From CAZNGF01 sp964572855 (GTDB lineage Bacteria > Bipolaricaulota > Bipolaricaulia > RBG-16-55-9 > JAJCYT01), in assembly GCA_964572855.1 (NCBI GenBank), contig CAZNGF010000001.1:34570-98569 (forward strand): a DNA stretch of 64,000 nt. Reading direction: 5' to 3'. This document shows, piece by piece, positions 34,673 through 42,384 of the stretch. Numbering within the stretch: the first letter of the stretch is position 1; each line of letters begins with the position of its first letter. The position numbers and the translations under genes are program-made. The notes beneath the pieces were generated by a model. The model had not been told where the DNA came from. It made no database searches and was given only the letters and a program-made list of their open reading frames with translations.

Positions 34673-35863
34673 ATGAACAGGCCAGGGCAACAGCAGTGGG
34701 TGTTCATTGTGATCTTGGTGATATTGGCGTTGTGGATGTTGAATGACATAACTGTTTGGCAGGGAAGACAGCAGGTTAGAGATCAGTCAGATCTGCGTGA
34801 CGCATTATTTAGAATTGCAAGTGCAGCACTTGCTGTTGCAGATATCACTAGAGAAGATATTGAGGAGCGGTATTTAGGAGAAGCTAGGTGGGTTTCCTCA
34901 GATGAAAGGCATCAGTTAAATAGTTTCCTTATTCAATTGGAGCAATTGCTTCAGCAGGAGTCGACAACCAAAAACCTAGAGGCAAGCCAGGTATTGTCTG
35001 GCACCTTGTTGGGGTTAGGCCAGGCATTTCGTGCTTCTCATGCTGAAGCTGATGCGATTGTAAACGGTCAACTCTTCGTTGAGAATTTACTCGACCCCAT
35101 GGGCCCGGGGCTGTTCCTGATGCTGCACTTCATGCAGCAAGCGACCTCGCAACTCGCTTGGAATACCAACAGCACCGACTGGGAAAGCTACATTCCCGTA
35201 CAAGACTTCGCCGCGCTGGGGACGTTCCTCAACATGCTCAGGAACGAGACCACGATCAACACGGACAACGCCGTCGCGCTCCTCTCGCAGGTGGGCCGCT
35301 TGTCCCAGCGCGCGCTGGGAGAGGGACCCACGCCTCAGATCAAGCAAGCGCTGGCCCGTGCGGGCTTTCTGACCGAACTGGCTGTCGAGGCCCAAGCCGC
35401 GGGTCTGAGGACCAGCTGGGACTTTGCGGTCTTGGGCGAGATCGAAGGCGAGCCGCTCGACTTCACGCTCCGCTCGCGCCGCTTGGTCGCGGGCGACGAG
35501 CCCACGCCCGTCGCAGGGCTGGTGCAGCCCGCCCTGGTCGATGAGGCCGGGGCCCAGGCGCTGTGGGCACGGATCAACGCAACGGACAACGCCCTCCGCT
35601 CCAAGCGCGCGGCCGACCTGCTGGCCGTGCTGGTGGCGCAGGCCGGGGAGGCGTCGCTCGCGGCGCTGTGCGCGGACGTGCGAGCCCAGCGGACACACGC
35701 CTTCGTGGTCGTCGTGGCCAACGGGCGCACGGCCTGCCACAGCGCCCAAAGCACGGCGGATGCCAAGCTGCTGGGCGCCGGGCGCGCCCGAGCCGAGCTG
35801 GCCCAGCAGGTCTGCGACCTGGAAGTCACGCTCTGTGGGAATGAAAGAACCGTTGGTCGTTGA
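34673..35863 (+). CDS. Membrane-anchored paralogue of the preceding lipoprotein's C-terminal half
   Basis: 396 residues, not recognised. One N-terminal membrane anchor (residues 9-26, VFIVILVILALWMLNDI) places the rest outside. From residue 35 it aligns with residues 500-890 of the upstream lipoprotein. Shared blocks include SSDERHQLNSFLIQLEQLLQQ, then GQAFRASHAEADAI, HFMQQATSQLAWN, INTDNAVALL, ALARAGFLTELAVEAQ and CDLEVTLCG. The two genes are 83 bases apart and clearly arose by tandem duplication. The first 390 bases are AT-richer than the remainder. An AAGGAAA site precedes the ATG. Conserved cysteines near the end (LCADVR and VCDLEVTLCG) may pair outside the cell. Confidence 0.72.
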   Translation: MNRPGQQQWVFIVILVILALWMLNDITVWQGRQQVRDQSDLRDALFRIASAALAVADITREDIEERYLGEARWVSSDERHQLNSFLIQLEQLLQQESTTKNLEASQVLSGTLLGLGQAFRASHAEADAIVNGQLFVENLLDPMGPGLFLMLHFMQQATSQLAWNTNSTDWESYIPVQDFAALGTFLNMLRNETTINTDNAVALLSQVGRLSQRALGEGPTPQIKQALARAGFLTELAVEAQAAGLRTSWDFAVLGEIEGEPLDFTLRSRRLVAGDEPTPVAGLVQPALVDEAGAQALWARINATDNALRSKRAADLLAVLVAQAGEASLAALCADVRAQRTHAFVVVVANGRTACHSAQSTADAKLLGAGRARAELAQQVCDLEVTLCGNERTVGR

Positions 35864-36001
35864 GATCGATTGCACGCTGATGTCGCGGTATTATCACGGA
35901 GTTAGGGCTGTTGGCGCATAGGAGATGTTGTGAAATCTCGGAATTGAGCATGGTGCCCAGTGGTGCTGTCCTGGATCAATTGGTCACGGTAGGGGGCTTG
36001 G

Positions 36002-37075
36002 TTGCACAGCGAAGCGAGACGGATTCTTGTCGTCAACACCGGCGGCACGATCATGATGGTGCGCGACGGCGACGATCCCAGCTCGCCCTGGCGGCCCGGG
36101 GACTACGCGCGCGTGACGCGGGACTACCCGGCGCTCTCCGCGCTTCCGTTCGAGCTCACCTTCCACAGCTTCGACCCGCTGATCGACTCCTCGGACATGA
36201 CCGAGGCCGGCTGGCGCGAGATCGCGGGGGTGATCGGGCGGCACTACGACCGGGTCGACGGCGTCGTCGTGCTGCACGGCACGGACACGATGTGCTACAC
36301 GGCCGCGGCGCTCTCGTTCCTGCTCGAAAACCTGGGCAAACCCGTCGTGCTGACGGGCGCGCAGCTCCCCCTGATCGTCCCGCGCAGCGACGGGCTGCAG
36401 AACTTCGTGACCGCGCTCTGCATCGCGGCCGGTCTCGACGTGAGCGACGGGGGCGCGCTGCCCCCCCTGCCCGAGGTCTGCATCTACTTCGGCGGCAAGC
36501 TGCTGCGGGGCAACCGGGCGCGCAAGCTGAGCGCGAGCGCCTACGCGGGCTTCGAGTCGCCCAACTTCCCGCCGCTGGGCGCGGTGGGCAAGCGCATCGA
36601 GCTCGACGCAAAACGCATACGCCCGCTGCCTGACGGGCCGTTTCGCGCCGGCTCGGCGCTCGACACGCGCGTGATGACCCTGGACCTGTTCCCCGGTTTC
36701 GACCCGGATTGGTTTCAAACCCTGGTCACGCACGAGGCCGCCGACGGCCCCGGCGCGCGCGGGCTCGTGCTCAAGACGTTCGGGGCCGGCAACGCGCCCA
36801 CGAGCCGGCGCTTCCTGGACGCGCTGGCATCGGTCCGCGAGCGCGGGATTCCGGTCGTCAACGTGTCGCAGTGCCCGCAAGGAGCAGTCGAGCTCGGGGC
36901 CTACCAGGCCAGCGTCGGGATGCTGGAGGCGGGCGTCATCAGCGGGCTCGACCTGACCCCCGAGGCCGCGCTCTGCAAGCTCATGTGGCTGCTGGGCCGG
37001 GGGCTCGATCGGGAAGCGATCGCACGAGAAATGGGGCGCTCCCAGCGCGGCGAAGGGGGCGCGCCCCCCGACTGA
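36002..37075 (+). CDS. ansA: L-asparaginase, type I (cytosolic)
   Basis: 357-residue asparaginase hydrolysing Asn to Asp and ammonia. The catalytic threonines are visible in VVNTGGTIMMV (about residues 10-20) and in VVLHGTDTMCYTAAAL near 90, with VVLTGAQLPL following. There is no signal peptide, so it is probably the cytosolic low-affinity type. The start is a TTG at 36002 behind AGGGGG, chosen because it lies just before the first motif. The spacer before it (35864-36001) holds no obvious gene. It is convergent with the inositol-phosphatase gene, with 1 base between the stop codons. Confidence 0.9.
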   Translation: MHSEARRILVVNTGGTIMMVRDGDDPSSPWRPGDYARVTRDYPALSALPFELTFHSFDPLIDSSDMTEAGWREIAGVIGRHYDRVDGVVVLHGTDTMCYTAAALSFLLENLGKPVVLTGAQLPLIVPRSDGLQNFVTALCIAAGLDVSDGGALPPLPEVCIYFGGKLLRGNRARKLSASAYAGFESPNFPPLGAVGKRIELDAKRIRPLPDGPFRAGSALDTRVMTLDLFPGFDPDWFQTLVTHEAADGPGARGLVLKTFGAGNAPTSRRFLDALASVRERGIPVVNVSQCPQGAVELGAYQASVGMLEAGVISGLDLTPEAALCKLMWLLGRGLDREAIAREMGRSQRGEGGAPPD

Positions 37076-37076
37076 C

Positions 37077-37859
37077 TTAAGCGCTTGAGCCGATGACCTC
37101 GATCATCGCCCCGTGCACGCGGCCGTTGGAGGCCACGATCTCGCCGCGGCCCAGGTCCGGTTTGTGGCCGGCGAAGTCGCTCACGCGCCCGCGGGCCTCT
37201 TCGACCGCAAGCGCGCCGGCGGCCACGTCCCAGGGTTGCAGGTTGAACTCCCAGAAGCCGTCCAAGCGCCCGGCCGCCAGCCAGCACAGATCGAGCGCGG
37301 CCGCGCCGTTGCGGCGGATCCCCTGCGCTTGATGCGCGAAGCGCCCGAACAGCTCCAAGGCGCGCGCCATGCGCTCGCGTTGATACGGGAACCCCGTGGC
37401 CAACAGGCTTTCGGACAACGTTCCGATCGCCGACACGCCGATCGGCTTCCCGTTGAGCGTCGCGCCGCCGCCGCGGGCGGCCACGAACGTCTCGCCCAGG
37501 ACCGGCGCCTGCACGACGCCCAGGATCGGCTCGCCGTCGCGCTCGAGCGCGATCGAGACGCAGAAGAACGGGTTGGCGTGCGCGAAGTTGGTCGTGCCGT
37601 CCAGCGGGTCGACTACCCAGCGGTAGGGTGAGTCGCTGCGGCGGTCCACGCCCTCCTCGGACAACACGGCGTGCTCGGGGAAGCGCGCCGCCAGCACGTC
37701 CAACACGGCCTCCTGCGCGCGGCCGTCGTACTCGGTCAGCAGATCCGTGGCGCTGCTCTTGGTGCGGACGGCGCCGGCCCGGCCGAAGCCGCTCAAGAGC
37801 ACCTCGCCGGCGCGCGCTGCGGCGTCCAGCGCCGCTTGTCTCAGAGCGTCCAGGTCCAC
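37077..37859 (-). CDS. Inositol monophosphatase family protein
   Basis: 260-residue Mg2+-dependent, Li+-sensitive sugar-phosphate phosphatase family. Motifs: LSEEG near residue 67 (metal ligand Glu), VDPLDGTTNFAHANPFF near 83 (DPLDGT metal site) and PWDVAAGALAVEEARG near 210 (WDxAAG). The substrate could be inositol-1-phosphate, 3'-phosphoadenosine 5'-phosphate or another sugar phosphate. The start is a GTG at 37859 that overlaps the end of surE by 19 bases. It is the last gene of a five-gene operon. Confidence 0.88.
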   Translation of the reverse strand: MDLDALRQAALDAAARAGEVLLSGFGRAGAVRTKSSATDLLTEYDGRAQEAVLDVLAARFPEHAVLSEEGVDRRSDSPYRWVVDPLDGTTNFAHANPFFCVSIALERDGEPILGVVQAPVLGETFVAARGGGATLNGKPIGVSAIGTLSESLLATGFPYQRERMARALELFGRFAHQAQGIRRNGAAALDLCWLAAGRLDGFWEFNLQPWDVAAGALAVEEARGRVSDFAGHKPDLGRGEIVASNGRVHGAMIEVIGSSA

Positions 37860-38605
37860 GCGCGCATCGCCTCCAGCAGCTTCGGGTCGGTGCGGTTCAG
37901 GCTCAGCGGCGTGACCGTGACCCAGCCCGCGTGGAGCCGGGCGTAGTCGCCGCCGTCGTCGTGGTCGTCCAAAATCTTTTTGTGCTCCTTGATCAGCACG
38001 CGGCGCCCGTTTTCGGAAGGCCCCCACTCGAAGTGCGGCAGATAGCGCTGCATGGCCTGGGTGCCGCTCCAGATCCCGCGCACGCGCTCGGGCGGCAGCG
38101 CGGGCAGGTTGACGTTGAGGCACGTCCCCGGCGGCAGCTCCTGCGCGAGCACCTGGTCCAGCACGAGCGCGCTCAGGCGCGCCGCCTCCTCCAGGTCCGG
38201 CGCCTCCCCGTCGAGCAACTGCAGCGAGAACGCGATCCCGCGGTGCCCCTGCAGCGCCCCCTCGCAGGCCGCCCCGATCGTGCCGGAGTAGAACGCGTCC
38301 ACCCCCACGTTGGCGCCCAGGTTGATGCCCGAAACGACCCAGTCCACCTCGCCTTCCAGGAAGAGCGCGACCTTGACGCAGTCCACCGGCGTGCCCGCGA
38401 CCGCGTAGGCGGGTTGCCGCTGGAACAGCTCGACCTGGCGGAAGGCGACGGGGCCCCGGTGCGTGAAGGCGTGGCTCGAGCCGCTGCGCTCGGCGTCCGG
38501 CGCGGCCACGACCAGCGCGCCGCGGGAGGCCAGCACCCGCGCCAGCGCGCGCAGGCCGGCGGAGTCGATCCCGTCGTCGTTGGACAACAAAAAACGCGTG
38601 CTCAT
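37841..38605 (-). CDS. surE: 5'/3'-nucleotidase SurE
   Basis: 254-residue nucleotidase that dephosphorylates nucleoside monophosphates. The metal site is visible in FLLSNDDGIDSAGL (residues 5-18), APDAERSGSSHAFT near 37 and VVSGINLGANVGVDAFYSGTIGAACEG near 90. The ATG at 38605 is preferred to a GTG three codons earlier because a GGAG site is correctly spaced. It lies 39 bases after the metallophosphoesterase gene. Confidence 0.95.
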   Translation of the reverse strand: MSTRFLLSNDDGIDSAGLRALARVLASRGALVVAAPDAERSGSSHAFTHRGPVAFRQVELFQRQPAYAVAGTPVDCVKVALFLEGEVDWVVSGINLGANVGVDAFYSGTIGAACEGALQGHRGIAFSLQLLDGEAPDLEEAARLSALVLDQVLAQELPPGTCLNVNLPALPPERVRGIWSGTQAMQRYLPHFEWGPSENGRRVLIKEHKKILDDHDDGGDYARLHAGWVTVTPLSLNRTDPKLLEAMRAWTWTL

Positions 38606-38644
38606 GTGCCTCACTCCGTGTCGTCTGGGGAATGGGAGAGCGGG

Positions 38645-39382
38645 TCAGCGTCCCAACAAGAGCCGATTATACAGGGATTGGGGCAGATTCGCCTCCCGCA
38701 CGGCCGGGGCCGCGCGCTCGACGTCGTATTCGAGCCGGTGAAAGGTGACGGTCTCCTCGCTCCCGGTTCGCTCGTACACCGCGAACGCCAGGCGCCAATC
38801 GCCGTCGCGCGGCTGGCCCACGCTGCCGGGGTTGAGCAGGTAGCGCGCGTCGGGTTCCAGCGCCAGCGTCTGGCAGCCGGGCACCCCGCCGCCGTCCACG
38901 TCGTTGTCCCGTTCGACGAAGACGGTGGGCACGTGCGAGTGCCCGAACCAGCAGAGCCGCTGCTCGACGTGGCGGAAGCTGAGGTAGGCCGTGCGGCGGT
39001 CGGTGACGTATTCCCAGAGGGGATCGCGCGGGCTGCCGTGCGTGACGAACATGTCGCGATGGGCGGTCTGTGGCGGGCAGCCTTTGAGGAACTCCAGGGA
39101 CGCGTCGGACAGCTGCGCGCGCGTCCAGCGGGCGGCCGCCGCGGCCGTGCCGTTGAAGCGTGCCAGCTCGATCTCGCCGACGACCGCCGCGTCGTGGTTC
39201 CCCTGCAGGCACAGCTCGCAGCGCGCACGCACGCGCGCGACGCACTCGTCCGGCCACGGGCCGTAGCCCACCACGTCACCGCAACAGAGGACGGCCTCGA
39301 CCCCCTGTTCGTCGAGCGCCGCCAGCGCCGCCTCGAGCGCCGGGAGGTTGCCGTGCACGTCGGAGATGAGGCCGAGCTTCAT
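38645..39382 (-). CDS. Metallophosphoesterase, YfcE/MJ0936-like
   Basis: 245-residue calcineurin-like phosphoesterase. All five metal-ligand blocks are present: ISDVHGN (6-12), CGDVVGYGP near 34, GNHD near 60, FVTHGSPRD near 112 and WFGHSHVP near 145. It probably hydrolyses phosphodiesters or phosphomonoesters; the substrate is unknown. The ATG overlaps the stop of the cyclodeaminase gene (4 bases). Confidence 0.92.
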   Translation of the reverse strand: MKLGLISDVHGNLPALEAALAALDEQGVEAVLCCGDVVGYGPWPDECVARVRARCELCLQGNHDAAVVGEIELARFNGTAAAAARWTRAQLSDASLEFLKGCPPQTAHRDMFVTHGSPRDPLWEYVTDRRTAYLSFRHVEQRLCWFGHSHVPTVFVERDNDVDGGGVPGCQTLALEPDARYLLNPGSVGQPRDGDWRLAFAVYERTGSEETVTFHRLEYDVERAAPAVREANLPQSLYNRLLLGR

Positions 39383-40017
39383 GCCAACCGGTCCAGCACG
39401 GCTGCAAGCGCCTCACTGTGGCGTGCCTCGAGCGAGCGGGCCAGCTCGGCGCGCTTGGCGCGGTAGTCCGCCGAGAACGCCTCGTCCCGAATCGAACCCA
39501 GGTTGATGTCGACGTTGAGCAGGGCCGCCTGCGCCGCGGCGTGGGCCAGGTGGACCGCCGCGGCCGCGTCGCTGGCCGCGTTGCGGTTGCCCTCTGCGAT
39601 GGCTCCCGCGGCGAGGGTCAGCACCCCGAGCGCCGCCCGCGCGGTCTCGTAGGGCACCTCGGTGGCGTCCCGCAGGGCCGCTTGTACGCGTTCGGCGCGC
39701 GCGCTTTTCTGCTCCTCGGTGTCCTTTGGGAGCCGGAAGGCGTCCATCACGGCGTCGAAGGCCGCCACGTCGCGCTCGACGCCGTCCAGCAGCTCGGCGC
39801 GCAAGGCCTCGGCGCGCTCCAGGCGCTCGGCCATGGCCTCCCGCACGCGCTCGTAGCCCTTCTTGTCCAACGTCAGGCGCGCCACCATCGCCACCAGCGC
39901 CGCGGCCATGGCGCCGGTGACACCTGCCGCGCCGCCGCCGCCCGGCGTGGCCGTGCCGGCCGCCAGGGAGTCCAGCACCTCGGACAGCGCCTGATCGCGT
40001 AAGGAAGGTTCAGGCAT
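39379..40017 (-). CDS. Cyclodeaminase/cyclohydrolase family protein (FTCD C-terminal domain type)
   Basis: 212-residue all-helical protein of the family that includes formimidoyltetrahydrofolate cyclodeaminase and methenyltetrahydrofolate cyclohydrolase. The signature TPGGGGAAGVTGAMAAALVAMVARLT near residues 24-49 and RNAASDAAAAVHLAHAAAQAALLNVDINL near 145-173 are typical. It acts in one-carbon folate metabolism. The start overlaps the upstream BCAM0308-like gene by 8 bases. Confidence 0.9.
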   Translation of the reverse strand: MPEPSLRDQALSEVLDSLAAGTATPGGGGAAGVTGAMAAALVAMVARLTLDKKGYERVREAMAERLERAEALRAELLDGVERDVAAFDAVMDAFRLPKDTEEQKSARAERVQAALRDATEVPYETARAALGVLTLAAGAIAEGNRNAASDAAAAVHLAHAAAQAALLNVDINLGSIRDEAFSADYRAKRAELARSLEARHSEALAAVLDRLA

Positions 40018-40507
40018 CGCGCTTCCAGTACACGCGCGCGAAGCGCGAACCGTCGGCGTACTTGATCTCCAGGTCGCCCGAGTGCGCGTTGTGGACGGCC
40101 TTCCCGATCCGCTGCGCCAGGTGGACGTTGGTGGTGGCGATCTCGACCTCGCCGTCGCCGCGCTCGACCCACATCACGCGCTGCAGCGGCCGGTCGGCGC
40201 GCGCCTGCTGCTCCTGGTTCTTGACGACGTTGAGGATCTCGCTCAGCTTGTGCTTGTCGCGCAGGTAGCCGCCGCTCAGGAACACGAGCCCGCCCGGCTC
40301 GCCGTCCGAGATGCGCCGACAGGCGGGGCAGCGTTCACGGTGGGGATCGCCCGCCGGGGGCGTGTCGGGGTCGGCCTGGCTCCAGCGCCCCTTGTGGTAG
40401 ACGAGCGCGCAATTCGTACAGATGGTGGGTTCGGGATACTTCCGCTTCTCGTGGTACGGGCTCTTGGAGTCGTCGCCCAGGTTGCCCTGCCGCAAGTCCC
40501 CTCGCAT
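40010..40507 (-). CDS. BCAM0308-family zinc-ribbon protein
   Basis: 165 residues with two Cys pairs (PTICTNCALVYHKGRW near 30 and CPACRRI near 62) that form a predicted zinc site. Then follow LSGGYLRDKHKLSEILNVVKNQE and ATTNVHLAQRIGKAVHNAHSG, the pattern of the BCAM0308 family. The fold resembles parts of ribosome-assembly proteins such as Nmd3, but the function is unknown. The ATG at 40507 has GAGGTGA upstream; an in-frame ATG at 40531 is less well placed. It is the first gene of the operon that continues to the inositol phosphatase gene. Confidence 0.82.
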   Translation of the reverse strand: MRGDLRQGNLGDDSKSPYHEKRKYPEPTICTNCALVYHKGRWSQADPDTPPAGDPHRERCPACRRISDGEPGGLVFLSGGYLRDKHKLSEILNVVKNQEQQARADRPLQRVMWVERGDGEVEIATTNVHLAQRIGKAVHNAHSGDLEIKYADGSRFARVYWKRDA

Positions 40508-40536
40508 GGAATCACCTCGATCAGGGATCACCCCTC

Positions 40537-40565
40537 AGGGTACTCCCCCCGGTAAACGATGTCAA
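40537..40565 (-). promoter_or_regulatory. Promoter of the BCAM0308-to-IMPase operon
   Basis: On the minus strand, TTGACA (40560-40565) and TACCCT (40537-40542) with a 17-base spacer, about 22 bases before the predicted transcript's first gene. The divergent spacer to pruA (40508-40672) holds no gene. Confidence 0.65.
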
Positions 40566-40672
40566 AATCGCTCTATAACGTCCTTTTAGCATATCGGGCG
40601 GCCGCGCCGGACATGACGGCCGCCGTTGTTTCGTTTCGACCGGTCTGGTACCTTGATCCGGGGTGAAAACTT

Positions 40673-42298
40673 ATGCATCCACGCTGGAGATTCGACCGAC
40701 CCACCAACGGCTTCAACCTGATGCCCTCGTATGCCTCTGGAACCCCCGAACGGGAGAAACTGCTGGAGGCGCTCGAGGCGCGCAAACACAAGACCGACAC
40801 CGTCCCCCTGATCATCGACGGGGAGGAAGTCGAAACCGAGAACACCTTCGACGTTGTCTGCCCGCACGACCACGGCCGCGTGCTGGCCAAGGCGCACCTG
40901 GCCGGCGAGGCCGAGCTCGAGCGCGCGATCGAGGCGGCCCTGGCCGCGCACGAGGCTTGGGCCACCATGGACGGCTACCAGCGCGCGGCCGTGTTCCACC
41001 GCGCCACCGACCTGCTGGAAGGACCCAGGCGTTACGACACCGTGGCCACCATCATGCTGAACCAGTCCAAGACGCCGTATGAAGCCGAGATCGACCTGAT
41101 CGAGCTGATCGATTTTCTGCGCTTCAACGCCTACTACATGCAGACGCTCTACGAGGACCAGCCCAACCAGGCCCCAGGCGAGTTCAACCGGCTCGACTGG
41201 CGCCCGCTAGAGGGCTTCGTGCTGGCCGTGCCGCCGTTCAACTTCTTCGCCATCGGCGGCAATTTGCCCACCGCGCCGGCCATCGTGGGCAACGTGGCGC
41301 TCTGGAAGCCCGCGCGCTCGGTGACGCTGGCCAACTACCTCATCATGCGGGCGTTGCTGGACGCCGGGCTGCCCGCGGGCGTGATCAACTTCGTGCCGTT
41401 TTCGAGCCGCGACGCCAATGCGGCGCTCGACCACCCCATGCTGGCCGGTTTGCACTTCACGGGCAGCTACGAGACGCTGGTCGAGATCTGGCAGCGCGTG
41501 GGCCAAAACCTGACGCGCTACAAGAACTTCCCTAGAATCGTGGGCGAGACCGGCGGCAAGGACTTCATCGTGGCGCACCCCTCGGCCGACGCCGAGGAAG
41601 TGGCCAACAACGCCGTGCGCGGCGCCTTCGAGTACCAGGGCCAGAAGTGTTCGGCCTGCTCGCGCCTGTTCGTGCCCGAGAGCCTCTGGCCGCGGGTCAA
41701 GGACGGGATGCTGCGGCGCTTGCAGGAGATCAAGGTCGGCCCCACCGAGGAGCTGGACACGTTCGTGGGCGCGATCATCACCGAGGACGCTTACCGGAAG
41801 ATCGTCGCCTACCTCGAGCACGCCAAGTCGCAACCCGACGAGTACGAGTTCCTCTTCGGCGGCGAGTACGACGATTCGAAGGGCTGGTTCGTCACCCCCA
41901 CCGTTATCGTGAGCCAAAAGCCCGACAACAAGCTCATGTGCGAGGAGATCTTCGGCCCCGTGTTGAGCGTCTACGTCTACCCCGACGCCGAGTTCGAGCG
42001 CACGCTGGAGGTGTGCGACGCTTCAGCGCCGTTTGCGCTCACGGGCGCGATCTTCGCCAAGGACCGCGCCGCGGTCGCGCTGGCCGAGCGCAAATTGCGC
42101 TACGCGGCCGGCAACTTCTACATCAACGACAAGCCCACGGGATCGATCGTGGGGCGCCAGCCCTTTGGCGGCGCGCGCCACTCGGGCACCAACGACAAGG
42201 CCGGCTCCTGGGTCAACCTGGCCCGCTGGCTCAGCCCGCGCGCCATCAAGGAAACCCTGGTCCCGCCGCGCGAGTGGCAGCGGCCCTACATGGAGTAA
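40673..42298 (+). CDS. pruA: L-glutamate gamma-semialdehyde (1-pyrroline-5-carboxylate) dehydrogenase
   Basis: 541-residue NAD-dependent aldehyde dehydrogenase of the ALDH4 type, second step of proline catabolism (glutamate semialdehyde to glutamate). The catalytic Cys is residue 326 in EYQGQKCSACSR and the general base Glu is residue 292 in IVGETGGKDF. The N-terminal cofactor segment VPPFNFFAIGGNLPTAPAI and the C-terminal GGARHSGTNDKAGS are diagnostic. It is a stand-alone enzyme without a fused proline dehydrogenase. No proline dehydrogenase gene lies in the window. It is convergent with the giant surface-protein gene. Confidence 0.95.
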   Translation: MHPRWRFDRPTNGFNLMPSYASGTPEREKLLEALEARKHKTDTVPLIIDGEEVETENTFDVVCPHDHGRVLAKAHLAGEAELERAIEAALAAHEAWATMDGYQRAAVFHRATDLLEGPRRYDTVATIMLNQSKTPYEAEIDLIELIDFLRFNAYYMQTLYEDQPNQAPGEFNRLDWRPLEGFVLAVPPFNFFAIGGNLPTAPAIVGNVALWKPARSVTLANYLIMRALLDAGLPAGVINFVPFSSRDANAALDHPMLAGLHFTGSYETLVEIWQRVGQNLTRYKNFPRIVGETGGKDFIVAHPSADAEEVANNAVRGAFEYQGQKCSACSRLFVPESLWPRVKDGMLRRLQEIKVGPTEELDTFVGAIITEDAYRKIVAYLEHAKSQPDEYEFLFGGEYDDSKGWFVTPTVIVSQKPDNKLMCEEIFGPVLSVYVYPDAEFERTLEVCDASAPFALTGAIFAKDRAAVALAERKLRYAAGNFYINDKPTGSIVGRQPFGGARHSGTNDKAGSWVNLARWLSPRAIKETLVPPREWQRPYME

Positions 42299-42309
42299 AA
42301 CGCAACCGT

Positions 42310-42345
42310 CCCCGTCCCCTTGGGTTTGACTCCTGGGGGACGGGG
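42310..42345. terminator. Inverted repeat between convergent genes
   Basis: CCCCGTCCCC (42310-42319) faces GGGGACGGGG (42336-42345) across a 16-base loop, 12 bases after the pruA stop. It has no T-run on either strand; it may be a bidirectional terminator. Confidence 0.45.
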
Positions 42346-42384
42346 GAACTTAGCTTTGACACTCTTGAGGCGCTTCTTTCACGC

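Noticed and set aside
35864..36001. TATTAT at 35889 as a promoter for the asparaginase gene
   Set aside because: The nearest TTGCAC lies only 13 bases upstream of it and the distance to the start codon is over 100 bases, so it is too weak to call.
36901..38123. An N-terminal extension of the inositol-phosphatase frame across surE
   Set aside because: The extension is antisense-like and not homologous to the family. The GTG at 37859 gives a normal length.
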